64,000 nucleotides of DNA from Cytidiella melzeri (lineage: Eukaryota; Basidiomycota; Agaricomycetes; Polyporales; Irpicaceae), in NCBI GenBank assembly GCA_022592445.1, contig JABYQR010000258.1, positions 1 to 64,000 of the forward strand, given 5' to 3'. Positions 35,591 through 46,819 of the stretch are shown here, one piece after another (position 1 is the first letter of the stretch; every line of letters starts with the position of its first letter). The position numbers and the translations under genes were made by a program. The notes below the pieces were generated by a model that worked only from the letters and a program-made list of their open reading frames with translations, was not told where the DNA came from and did not search any database.

Positions 35591-36648
35591 AACATTTCGT
35601 GACACCTGCCACTTCTTTCTGGTCGACTTACCCAGCAGCATGGAGCAACGGTCCAACTTTACTGGCAATGTCTCCGCGGCCAGTAGGTCAGAAGTGCCAT
35701 CCATCGAAACAATACGCACCGCATGCCAGGCCATCTTTGGGATCCGGGCGTGTCGGTTTCAATGCCTCTTCGCTCAGGCCGTGCTGGGAGGAAACGACGT
35801 ACTTTTCGAGGTAGGAACCGGCAGAGGCAAGACACTGGCATTCTGGCTCCCCCTGCTGTTCCGCCCCCGCGGTCTTCAAATTGTGGTAACGGCTCTCAAT
35901 GTACTCGGTGAACAGAATGTCGCCCAGCTCGCAAAGGCTGGCATCAAGGCTACCGCGATTAATGCCGAGACAGCGACCACGGCAAACATTTAGGTGAGTA
36001 ACATAACCTTGTATTGATCTCAGACTCAACGCTATCTGCAATCAGGCCATCCAGGACGGGGCGTATAGGGCGGTAATCATTAGCCCTGAACAGCTGATGA
36101 AACACGGAGGTGGGTTTCAGAAGCTGTTGAGGAGGCCAGATTTTCTCGCTCGCATCATCAGTGTCGTTTTTGACGAAGCGCACTGCATCAGCACTTGGGG
36201 CTCGTTTCGGCCGGAATACAAATTACTCGAGCAGCTACGACACACTGTTTTGAAGGATATCCCGGTGGCGGCTGCTTCTGCTACCCTTCCGCACGCTGTC
36301 AAACAAGATGTTATGGCCACACTGCATCTTTGGAGCAGTCAACTTGTCCGCATATCTCGCACTATCGATTGGCCGAACGTGCACTTGACAGTGCAAAAAA
36401 TTCAGTACCCGCTCACCAGTTATCTTGACCTCACATTCGTTCTGCCTAAAGAACCTGGCTCTAGCGCGCCCCCGAAATTCATTATTTTTTTTGACAGTGT
36501 TGCTGAGACAGTCGCGGCAGGTAGATTATTGCACAGCCGTCTTCCAGTGGAGGCTGCCAATAAAATTTATTGGTTTAACTGTGATATGTCCGAGACATTT
36601 AAGAGAGCTGCGGTTGAGATGCTGAAAGTCGGAAATGTAACAGTAATG

Positions 36649-37355
36649 CTACACTCACCAGATAAGTTGGTTAACTTGAGGGGGATGTGGTGAGATAGAG
36701 AGTAAGAGTGGTGGTGAGCAAAGTACTGGTGGGTACTGAGTAGTCCTGGTTCAACAGAGTGGATAAGACTGAGGGGATATGCCCTCAGGAGTGCCTCTAT
36801 ATATACATGAAGGGGAGGACCCCAGGTACTACCCTAAGACCCCTAATACCTACATGAGTAAGCGAAGTAATATACCTTACTAAGCATGCCCTATGCCCTA
36901 GTGGTGCCACTTCAATAATCAACCAATAGCAATTGTCCCCATGACCTGACCCCATGACCCAGCTCCAAGGCTAGACTTGTTCTAGCTTGTTCTAAGACAA
37001 GGCTAGACTTTTCCAGAAGGTTCTAAGAACTATGACATCATCTAATGGAATGTTCTATACTATGACATCATAGTTCCAGCATGTTCCACAATGTTCCAGA
37101 GAGTTCTATCATGTGATACACAGATAAGGAAAGGAGCGCATCAGCGCATCAGAGACAGGAGGCGCATCAGCGCATCAATTGATAGGCACTGAGAATAAGC
37201 GCCGGAATAGGCGCCTGATAAGCGCCAGAATAGGCGCCTGATAAGCGCCAGATAAGCGCTTGACAAGCACTTGAATATTCCCAATAATACCGTTGCCTGG
37301 TAAGGCAAGTCTTGTAGAAACATTGAAAATCTGTGACAGGAAAGCTGTGGGGTAT
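36649..37355. mobile_element. insertion inside the helicase gene, gypsy-LTR related
   Basis: The helicase frame breaks after ATG at 36646-36648 and resumes after ATG at 37356-37358, so a 707-bp insert with a 3-bp duplication (ATG) explains it. The insert holds a purine tract and TG (GAGGGGGATGTGGTGAG, 36681) followed by LTR-like sequence (TATATATACATG, GAGGACCCCAGGTAC, GTTCCACAATGTTCCAGAG) also seen near 50810-50930 and, inverted, at 61529-61790. A minisatellite (37141-37262) lies inside. It may be a truncated gypsy 3' end or a non-autonomous element carrying one. Confidence 0.6.
37141..37262. repeat. minisatellite of GCGCATCA and AGCGCC/GGCGCC units
   Basis: GCGCATCA occurs four times, followed by units of the form TAAGCGCC(A/G)GAATAGGCGCC. 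The units contain short palindromes, so the block could form local hairpins. Confidence 0.6.
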
Positions 37356-39410
37356 ATGTGCGACAGACTCGTTCGGATTGGTAAGTCAATTCTGTGCATC
37401 ATCTTTCGCACTATCTTCTAATATGTTTGTTATAGGGTGTTGATATACCAGACTTTGTTCTCGTAGTACAGTGGAGAGCAAGATGTAGCCTATGTACATT
37501 GTGGCAAAGATTCGGCCGCGGCGGCCGTGGACAGGGCACGGAAGCCGTTGCGGTGTTTCTTGTAGAGGCGAAGCACTTCGACGAAGAGAAAGAAAAAATT
37601 GAGGCAAGGAAAGCGGCGAAGAGACAAAAGAATTCAAACAAAAAGCCACTGCCCCGTGTTCAGTTCAGCAAGCCACCCGTCGTTCATCCAGACCTCTTAC
37701 ACGTGTCCTCGCGTCTTGCGCCGTCAACTAGCAATGCCCCTGTCGTAGCTGTTAGTGCCCATGTCAACAATGACGAGGTGGAGGAAGACGACACACTCAA
37801 TGGACACGACGATACGGTCCCCGATAACAAGCAAGGCGAACTCGATGGCGATGGTGCTCCTTCGCGCACTCAGGAGGATCAGCTTGAGACTGACAGCGCC
37901 CGACGCGCACAATATCAACACGGAAAGCCACGCACGACTACAAAGGGTGGAAGGAAGAGAGCCGAGGTGGAGCTTGAAGAAGCCATGGACAACTTGATTA
38001 ACGCAGGTCAGCGCAAAGGACTGGAGTGCAGGCGCAAGCCTATCACATTGTACTTCAGCAGCGGCCCAGCTGGTAAGTTTTCACTCACCTTATAGCCCTG
38101 TAATGACTGACTTACTTCAAGAGTCGGACCACCTACTTTGTGACACAACGAACACACGGGGGTGCGCACGCTGCGCTATCAAAACTCCGAGGATATGTTG
38201 TGATTTGCACGATGGCGCTAAAGCGCTTATCGACGCTCTTTACCCTCCCACCATCGTCGAACGACCTCCCCCTGATCCCAAACGCTCCCACCTCAAGGAC
38301 TACACCGCTGGACCTGCCGACATGGAGCTCAAGCACAGCCTCCACCACTGGAGGGTCAACAAGACCGTCGACCTCCTTGGACCAGGAGGCTTGTCCAACT
38401 TTGGCCCTGGCGTCGTGATGCCGGACGATACGCTGGCCCGTATCGTTGACTGCGCTCACCAAGGGAAGATCGCCGACGAGCAGGATCTCAGCCGCGAGAC
38501 GAAGTGGTGTGGGGCAGAGCGGTACGGAGGTGAGGTCTTGGATATGATCAGGCAAGTGTACCCACCTCTGCGAGCGCAAGCCTTCACCACGGCTGTGCTG
38601 GAAGCTCGACCTCTCACTTCAACATCTACAGCGAAGAACGCACCTGCGTTGAAGAAATCTAGGACGTGCAGTGCGTGTAAACAGGCGGGGCATACACGTA
38701 TGTGACGAGAGGTCATCCGTCGAGCATACTAACTAATTTCATTATAGAGCGCAGCAAGAACTGCCCCTTGTATGCACAAACCGTACAAACAAAGGCGCAG
38801 GCAAAGGAGAACATGCCTCCTCGTTCACTACCTCTCGACACGTTGCTGGCCGTCTCGTCTACATCCTCCATTGCTTCCGTCTCGCACGCGTCGTCTGTCT
38901 CCATGCCTCCTCGTGCACAACCTCTTGACACGCTGAACGATCTGGCCGTCTCGTCTACATCTTCCATTGCTTCCGTCTCGAACGCCTCGTCTGTCTCCAT
39001 GCCCCCTCGTGCGCTACCTCCTAACACGTCGAACGATCTGGCCGTCTCGCCCTCCTCTCTCATTTCTTCCGTCTCGAACACCCCGCCTGTCTCGAACATT
39101 GCAAACCGCTCGAGCATTCCAACTGCCCCATCTAGCGGCAGCTGCACGTATACCAATCCACTCGACTCGCTACTGGAATTGTTCAGAATGTCAACGCCGC
39201 GGCGCGTGATGACGGTCGCTCAGCTACAAGCTGAGCATGCAGCTCAGCTTGCGCCAATCCACCAAGCTCAGCTCATGAGACACAGCACGGTACGTCGTAT
39301 ATCACACTATTCGAACAACATTCACTGGGACCCTTGCCCTCTAGCTTCTGACTCTCGTTCTGCGCCTCAGTCTGTCCACTTGCCAGCAGCTCGCACTCAC
39401 ACTCCAACCT

Positions 39411-42126
39411 CTACAGTGACGTCTTCGAGTGTGACCTCAATTCGTCATCAACCCCTCCATCTTCATCATTCGCCACATCCGAGTTGGGCGCCGCGGCAGT
39501 AGAGAACAGCTGTTGACCTTTGTCTTTCATATCTGCAATTGAATGTGTACTCTCTCGTCCCTTGACAATCTCGTGGGGCTTTGTGTCTTGTAGGTACCGC
39601 AGTAACGCATCGAAGGTCAGGGTCATATCAGGCTCCGCGTGCCTGGTTGTGAGATGACCGAGTGCCAAATTGCGTTGGAATGTAAGATGGAGGTCGCAGA
39701 ACACTTGTATGAGCACGCTCTTGTCAATGATCCGCCTCTCTGTATAGTTCACGCCTACACCGCCATATTTTGTCTTTGATTCTCATCAGAAGTACGTCGC
39801 TCTGCACTCATTGTGACGACTTACCTTTGTATACAGATTATTCAGTTCCAAGCACCAATCGGGCACCCTGAAGCAATCTGGTTTCCCTGACGGATTAATG
39901 AGTATGCTGTACCGAATTGCTTTCCTAATGACAGATTATGATATCAGCTTAAGCCACTCTCTCTTCTAGCCATTAAAATTATGCGTACTTTAAGCCAGGC
40001 GGATATAGGAAGGGTACGTTTGAAAGATACTTCACCCTATGTTTCACATACTTATGCTTTCCAGTTGCTTTGAAGATCCAAATCCAGGGTATAAAGCAAG
40101 ACTCCACACAACCAATATCACCATGGTTCATGGCAAAGGTAATCTCCTCATATAGGCAGAAGTATTCATGAAGGAGGAGGTTGTTCTCGTATTGCCTGTC
40201 GCGGACACTTGAAGCCTGGCTGCGTAAGTTGTGAAGCTTTTCCTTACGGTCCACGCAGTTCATGGCCAGATGGTTTGCAACTGCCTTCAGATAGTCGAGG
40301 GAAGGTTTTGACGCCGCAAACAGCTGTAGTGAAGTATGTGATGGGTCTCGTCTCTGTGCCTCAACCCTCCAGCAATCCAACCGACGGCAAATTCCTGCAT
40401 GCTGAATGATCTGATGCATTCTTCGGAAACCTGGCTTCGATGCAACAGTCCCAGTTTCTCGTGGGCGAAGAATGCTGACGTCCTTCATCAGGCAAGTGCT
40501 ATCTGTTCTTGCAGTCCCTGGCTGTATGAATATCTTCCACAGAGCATCGACACATGCCATCTTCAGGTGAAATAATCCAAGAACAAATACGACGAACTGT
40601 AGACAAAGCCACGGAGTACCTTCGATTGAGCGTCTTTCAAGAGAGGCCTCTATCTTCTCGCCAGTTCCTAGGTCGCCATAGAACAGTACGACGTGCTCAG
40701 AGATGTCGATATCTGCCTGATTTCCACCGGAATCCACATGCACCACTCGAGGATCACCAACACCAACCTGACTCAGAATGTGAGTCAAGGCACTGATGTT
40801 ACCTGCCACTTGTGAGTTATTATCCATCGTTGCCCGTAGTGGAAGAATAGGTGTCTTTGCTAAAGGAATTTTCTCGACAGACTCTGGTTCGCCTATCTTG
40901 GAGGTATATTTCCGAAATTCCTCGGGACCGTAATGGCAGAGATCGTAGAGGAATTTCCACGCATTGAAACGGTCACGGACGGTCATCATGTTTTCGTCGA
41001 CAAGTAGTGTATTGGGATGAATACGCATCAAGTCAAGCCAGGTAGGCTTTGGTGGAATGAGATACCGTGGTGCATGGATATTCAATTGTGATCGTTCCCA
41101 TAGGTATTGCGAGCAGCGAAGATCGTCTGCAGTTGTACCATGCAGAAGGGGAAACACCATTGATGTAGTGAAGTGCTTTGATGTTTCACCTGCTCTCTCG
41201 ATTGTTGGCACTGACGGTTTGAACTCGATGTCCAGGTTATCGTGTGCATACACCACGATGAGAGTTGCCGCCACCTTCTGCGCATCTGCAAGGATGTGTT
41301 TTCCAAGTGAATCTAGTGATCGGTATATGGTGAGTTGCGCGATGGAGATTCCCATATGAGCAAGCGAGTCAACGAGTTTCTGGGGGGCGTGCATGGCATG
41401 TAAAAATATCCCACACATACTCTGTAACCAGTTGGACTTCTGATTGCGCCCTTGCATGATTATACTGCTGACTATGACCTTTTTCTTCCATAGGCCATGA
41501 GATCACGTAGAGATAAAACAAGCTGTATGAAATAAACACGTACACTCAGAGTGGCTGCCTGTTGCCGCTTTACCAAGTTTGTCGTGAAACGTTTCCGCTT
41601 CCTACTACCATTGGTAGCCTGCGCGTCGCCAAGATCATTTCCAGTCAGCTCGAATAGCGCATCGTCTGTCTCCTCATCCTGATCAGACCCTCCTGTGGCC
41701 CCCCCTCAACATCACATCCAACATGGCCCATAGATGTGATCCTGTTACTCGCATCTCTTGAGCCATATCCACAAGATCAAACTCTTGCAGCTGATACAGC
41801 TCGGCATGTCCTGCAATGAAATGCCACCCTCCGTCATGAGATGCAAGGTCATCTATCTCCTCGTCTATCATCTCCGTGGCTTTGCGGTGGATCCAGCGGC
41901 TCGTGTTGTGAGAGGTTTGCAAATTTCGCGCGAGAGCTGATAACAGATCCTCCAATGAAGCAAGTAGATCTTGTACTAATGGGTGGTATGAGGCCTCTAG
42001 AGATAAGGCACTCAGTATCAATTTTGATATACTGAGGTTGTGGGAGGACAGTAGGTGTGTAATCTCTTCGAAGAGTGCGTACATGACGGTGTGTGCGCGG
42101 TACACGATGCTATCGACTCGGTGCAC
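39411..42126 (-). CDS. DUF6589-domain protein of the TIR element
   Basis: DUF6589 is a basidiomycete-expanded domain without known function. The first block (42126-41683) encodes a helical N-terminus with HRKATEMIDEEIDDLASHDG and MRVTGSHLWAMLDVMLRG. After an intron-bearing linker (KRKRFTTNLVKRQQAATLS), the frame 41457-39979 encodes the core: SIAQLTIYRSLDSLGKHI, VVYAHDNLDIEFK, FPLLHGTTADDLRCSQYLWE, PTWLDLMRIHPNTLL, RFNAWKFLYDLCHYGPEEF, LPLRATMDNNSQVAGNISAL, DISEHVVLFYGDLGTGEKIE and CLYEEITFAMNHGDIGCVES. Further exons end at 39411 (YTERRIIDKSVLIQVFCDLH). The start is uncertain: an acceptor (TTTTACAG) stands right before 42120, and the first good ATG is at about 42086. The core is uninterrupted for 492 codons, so this may be the better preserved gene of the element. 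Confidence 0.8.
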
Positions 42127-42171
42127 TGTAAAACTGTACCGCGGTAAGATCAGGATCCCGATATATTCAAC

Positions 42172-42436
42172 TGTGAATATTCTCAGCGCTATAGTTTTTT
42201 TTTGGCGCCAACATTTTACTTATAATTCCGACTGTGCCGGCCGAGGCGGCTATCTTTGTTTACAGTTGTTAGAAGCCAGTCATCGGAGGGAGGGAAGTAG
42301 AATTAAGGTTGGGAGAATAAGCACGTGTTAAATTGATGGATCTCCTAAAATGGTACCACAAAAAACACAACCAAATACCCTCGAGACCCAGCATATCTTC
42401 TACTCTCCCGACTGACGGCGACTGGGTAGGAGTCTG
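42172..42436 (-). repeat. right terminal inverted repeat
   Basis: This 265-bp repeat is the reverse complement of 35328-35590 with scattered mismatches. The DUF6589 gene starts within about 100 bp inside it, so the two TIRs likely act as the promoters of the two convergent genes. Confidence 0.88.
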
Positions 42437-42739
42437 GGTCAAAGGGTGGAATGTCGACAGGAGAAGGGCTTTTTGTTGAAGCTGATATCATCCGAGGGAG
42501 CTAATAATCAAAAGAAAGGTTGAATATTAATGAGAAAGCGGGTCAGAAATAGAAAGATTACTTACCTCAGATCAAAATTGGACAGCCAAACGATGCGGAT
42601 CAGCAGCAAGATTGATGTCTTCATCTTGATCGGACGCAAGCCCATTGTCGTTGCCATTAAGGAATGGATGCTGGCTGTTGTCGTCTTCAGCATCCTCGTC
42701 GTCACCATCATCATCAAGGAGCTGGGCTGCGCTCCTTGA
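42437..42739. other. flank between the TIR element and the Plavaka-side gene
   Basis: Minus-strand acidic coding-like sequence at about 42740-42562 (LLDDDGDDEDAEDDNSQ, LASDQDEDINLAADPH) may be a last exon of the gene at 42740-43355. Otherwise no feature is seen. Confidence 0.4.
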
Positions 42740-43355
42740 TCACGGCAACTGAGTCGTACCCTGGCTTTGCGGGTGCAACGGGGGATTATCGTGTTGGTTG
42801 GCTTGCTTTGCAAAACCAGCAGGTTCGTCAGCGGGTTCGTCAAGTTCTGCCTCAGGCTGTCTGGTCCGCTTCCTTTTGGACGGAGGCCGGATAGCTCCAA
42901 CCGACTCATCAGAGTCAGAAAGGGTAGGCGGAGGGTGGCGGCGATTGCGAGGCCACTCATCAGAGTCTGAAAGAGTAGGCGGAGGGTGGCGGCGATCGCG
43001 AGGCCGCATGACAGCCTTGGGATTTGCCCGACTCTGTGGCGCCGTGGGCACTACCTTGGTTTTTGGCACAGGCCCATGCCCAGTGGGTGCTGCGCCCCTC
43101 CATACTGAAGTAACTAGATGAGGTCCAGTCCTTCATAATAAGTTGCAGACTCACCGGCGTTATCCATGGCTCTTTCTTTTGTAGCTCGTGTGGCTGAAGT
43201 GTTTGAGGGTCAGTTTACAAAAGAGAAGGTTGAAACACTGGCTTACATTTGCCCTCACTCTCCAGAGCGGCAGCATAAGCCTCCGCTTCGCGTTTTTTGC
43301 GCTCTTGGGTGATTTGGGCCTTCTGAGCAGGCGTGAGGTCATAATAGCTAGACAT
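42740..43355 (-). CDS. small charged protein divergent to the Plavaka transposase
   Basis: Family unknown. Exon 1 starts at ATG 43355 (SYYDLTPAQKAQITQERKKR, EAEAYAAALESEGK) and ends at a GTAAGC donor. A short exon follows (about 43188-43150, TRATKERAMDNA, donor GTGAGT). The third exon (about 43108-42740) encodes VVPTAPQSRANPKAVMRPRD and two copies of RHPPPTLSDSDE, then SKRKRTRQPEAELDEPADEP. The 54-bp direct repeat behind the two copies is at about 42900-43008. It is basic, then acidic, and probably nuclear. Its divergent position 230 bp from the transposase start suggests it is the second gene of the Plavaka element, but I cannot confirm this. Confidence 0.5.
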
Positions 43356-43588
43356 GAGGGAATGAAAACGCTTTGTAAGCTATCAAATCGGTAAACAAGG
43401 GAAATGTTTGAGTTATAGGAGTGGATGCGAAGAAGGGCCTTTGGATGACGCTTGTCAAAGGACAGACCTTGGGATGGAGTTGATCTTGACCGAGCCGAAG
43501 CTTGAAAATTGTAAGGTCACGGGATTGCAATTATCTGACGCCGATTTTGAATGTCCAGAACAAACTTGAAAACCTCCTATGCAACAAA

Positions 43589-46500
43589 ATGTCTCGTAAA
43601 TGTCCTGCATGCAAAGAAGTCTTCAGTCGAAGCGGCCTTAAACATCATTATCGTCTTACCGAAGCCAAAGGGTGTTGACATTATCTCGCGGAACATGGCG
43701 CAGCAGAGAACCTCTCCAACACAGAGTCGAGCCGCAATTCCGACAACCTCTCCGATGAGGACAGTGATGATACAAACGATTACCATGCTTTCCCGCAGGT
43801 TATTATAGGGCCAGCAGTGGAGGAACTTGATGAAACCGGCCAGTTCCACCTGGGAATCGATCCTTCAGGTGATGCGCTGGGTGACTATGCCGATTTGGAT
43901 CAGGATGGCGACGTCAAAATGGAATCCAGCGAGGACGAGGGGGGGTTAGGCAATTTAGAGGAGTCGGATTGGGAGACAGAGACAGAAGAAGATGTGGTCA
44001 CTAAGGAACCACTGCGCGCAATTCGAACTGCTGGAGCTGTAACCGACCGTGATCCCGCGCCAAATCTGCAGCGCCACCGCCTACAGCGGGATGAGGCCAA
44101 GCGTCAGCTTCTGCGCACGCTGCATGTTGTACAGTACCCAGGCGGAGCAGGAAAACCAATCGGCACATTGAAAACCTGTAACAATGTATATGCGACGCAA
44201 GTTCCTACCACTCAAAACATTTATGCACCATTCTCGTCGCGAATCAACTGGGAGATTGCGCGTTGGGCAAAGTTACGAGGCCCTGGGTCGACGGCGCTCA
44301 CGGAGCTTCTAAGAATACCAGAGGTTTGTCAGCTAGATCAACTTTGCGAGCACTTGAACCTAATAACCGGTGCGATGCCAGGTCCCCGACTTGCTTGGTC
44401 TGTCGTTTTGCACTACAGATGAGCTTAACGACATCGTTGACAAGCGTCTACCGGGTCGACCTCGGTTCGCGCGCCACAAAGTCCTCATCGGGGATGAAGT
44501 ATGCAAGATATTCTACAGAGACATCATAGAGTGCATCAGATCGTTATTTGGTGACCCTGATTTTGGAGCGTACCTTGTGTTTGTGCCTGAGAAGCATTAC
44601 ACGGATGCAGGGAAGACGAAGCGCATGTTTCATGACGGGCAGACGGGCAGGTGGTGGTGGGCTATGCAGGTAAGATGCACAGCGCAACAATTTGATGTGA
44701 CGATTTATTGATATGTGCATCATAGGAGGAGGTGGAGCGCGATTCCCCTGGCGCAACAATTATTCCCATCATTATATCGACAGACAAAACTCAACTGACC
44801 TTGTTTTGCAATAAAACGGCGTACCCCATCTACCTTACCATTGGCAACATTCCCAAAGAAATCCGTCGAAGACCATCGTCCCGCGCATATGTGCTTCTCA
44901 GTTACCTCCCGACAACAACACTGGAACTCGTCGCTAACAAAGCCGCACGTCGTCGAATGCTTACAAATTTGTATCACGCATGCATGAAGAAAGTGCTTGA
45001 GCCACTGGAAAAGGCTGGCGTGTCAATTTTGACCATGGTAAGCGGAAACGGCGCCACGTACAAGACACATCCCATATTTGCATGCTTTGTCGGTGATTAT
45101 ACAGAAGAGATCTTGGCGTTGCTAGGAACCACAGGAAAATGTGCGTGCTGCCCGATCCCGCACGATTGGCTGGGTGACCATGTCCCGGAGATGGCAAGCA
45201 AGCTTCGAGATCTTTCCGCAATTCTAAATATCTTGGATTCGTTCAAAGACCATCCCGAGAAATTCCTGAAATCCTGCGCAGAAGGAAACGTGAAACTTGT
45301 TATTGAGCCATTCTGGATCAATTCACCGTACACTCACATATTCCGGTCAATTACACCGGACGTTCTTCACCAACTCTACCAGGGCATAGTCAAGCATCTT
45401 GTTGCCTGGCTGATTGAAGCCTTTGGAGCCGCCAAAATCGATGCACGATGTCGTCGGATGCCACCCAATCACCAAATCCGAATATTCGGCAACGGAATTA
45501 GCTCGCTGTTGAAAGTCACCGGGCACGAGCATGACCAGATATGTCGCATTTTGCTGGGACTTGTCCTGGATATGCCGCCCCTGGATGGCACCGTCTTGCC
45601 TGCGCCAGTTGTTAGGTGTGTCCGTGCCATCCTGGATTTCTTGTACTTGGCCCAATATCCTGTGCATACCGACAACACCCTCTCTCTCCTTGATGACGCC
45701 CTGGCTCGCTTCCATGCTGATAAGGACGTTTTCGTCAAGTTGGGGATTCGTGAAAACTTCAACCTACCGAAGCTACATTTCGCCCTCCACTACACGCAGT
45801 CGATCCGCTTGTTTGGCACCACAGACAATTTCAATACAGAGTATACGGAGAGACTTCACATAGATTTCACAAAGGACGCATATCGAGCAACAAAAAAGAA
45901 GGACAAGTTTACGCAGATGACGGTGTGGCTAGAGCGGCACGAGAAAATTTACCGCCATGATCAGTTCGTTAATTGGCGAGTCCGTCAGCATGAGAAGCCC
46001 CAGAAGCCCATCCTGCAGACTTGGTCGCCTCCTGGTTTGGATCTCGACCGCCGCCTGCACCTCGCAAAATGTTCAGCAGTCAGATCGGTTGCGAGTCCGC
46101 AACTAGTCGAGCAGTACGGCGCACAATTCTTTTGAGAGGCGCTTGCGCGCTTCGTTACGCTGACTAATGAGCCAAATATCACCCGCGGCCAACTCGAACA
46201 CGCTATTTGGAACTTCCATCTCCCCTTGCGCAAGCTGTCTGTCTGGCACCACCTCAAGTTCCAGCGCATGGATGTAGTCACCGGCAAACCACCGTCGACT
46301 CAGTTCATGCCTGGCCGGCTCGGATGGATTCGCGACGGAAACCTGTGCCAGGCTGCTTTGACACGGTGCTCGTTAACGACGGATCTGGCGGGCTTACAGG
46401 CATTACAGGTGTGTAGCTGGTTTTATGATTCTAATGTTTTTTTACTCATGTTGGAGGTAGGCTATTGCGTTGGCCGTGTCCGTGCCATATTCTCGCTGCC

Positions 46501-46819
46501 CATTGCGGCGCAAGATGCCCTCTTCAAATCATCCACAGACATAACGCAACATCTCGCGTATATCGAATGGTACACCAAACTTCAGACGCAGCCCGACCTG
46601 AATCATCGGATGTACAATATTTTGCCCCTCATAGACAAACGTGGCGATCATATTTCCAGTATCATTCCAGTCACGGACATTCGTCAGAGCATACATCTCT
46701 TCCCAAAGTTCGGGTCGACTGCTTTTGCCGCTTGGACGTCCGCCACCGTTCTGAACAATTGTCGTACTTTCTACATTAATCCATTTAGCAATAAATTCTT
46801 GTATCGCACAATGTACTGA
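43589..46819 (+). pseudogene. Plavaka-type transposase, decayed
   Basis: Plavaka is a CACTA-related DNA transposon group common in agaricomycetes. ATG 43589 opens a C2H2-type finger (RKCPACKEVFSRSGLKHHYR). An acidic region (about 43800-44000) follows, then APFSSRINWEIARWAKLRGP, the exon with HKVLIGDEVCKIFYRD and RMFHDGQTGRWWW, and the core 44732-46135 (TIIPIIISTDKTQLTLF, YPIYLTIGNIPKEIRR, GKCACCPIPHDWLGDH, SITPDVLHQLYQGIVKHLV, TEYTERLHIDFTKDAY). An in-frame TGA stands at 46133-46135, after which homology continues. A frame change near 46340 is needed to reach FDTVLVNDGSGG, and a last exon encodes VGRVRAIFSLP to the end at 46819. No terminal inverted repeats were found. Confidence 0.85.

Larger units (their letters stand above)
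35640..39502 (+). pseudogene. RecQ-like DEAH helicase of the TIR element, interrupted
   Basis: RecQ helicases unwind DNA 3'-5' using ATP. From ATG 35640: motif I GTGRGKT (about 35815); an exon ends with a TAG at 35991-35993 right at a GTGAGT donor; the frame resumes at 36047 with SPEQLMKHGG, motif II VVFDEAHCISTWG and motif III AAASATLP; then FIIFFDSV. Motif V is split by a 707-bp insertion (36649-37355) between VTVM and CATDSFGLGVDIPD. Motif VI is QRFGRGGRGQ (37503). A long tail follows: a basic/acidic linker, an exon at 38124-38700 with KTVDLLGPGGLSNFGPG, a zinc knuckle split by an intron (CSACKQAGHT ... NCPLY), three Ser-rich repeats and a stop at 39502. The last 92 bp overlap the DUF6589 gene on the other strand. 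The RecQ C-terminal zinc and HRDC domains are not recognisable. Confidence 0.8.
35328..42436. mobile_element. 7.1-kb TIR element carrying a RecQ-like helicase and a DUF6589 protein
   Basis: Long terminal inverted repeats (35328-35590 and 42172-42436) bound two convergent genes that begin just inside them: a RecQ-like helicase on the plus strand and a DUF6589 protein on the minus strand. The outer ends share CAGACTCCTACCCAGTCGCC, and similarity stops at that point on both sides. I found no convincing target-site duplication (left flank ..ATAATG, right flank GGTCAAA..). Both genes are decayed or interrupted. I do not recognise the helicase plus DUF6589 pairing as a described transposon superfamily. 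Confidence 0.72.

Noticed and set aside
37141..37262. Short regularly repeated units as a CRISPR array
   Set aside because: Units are adjacent without spacers, and the genome is eukaryotic. It is a minisatellite.
36649..37355. A normal large intron of the helicase
   Set aside because: It lacks matching GT/AG at the frame break, has ATG on both sides and LTR-like content. The real intron is the small one just downstream (37381 onward).
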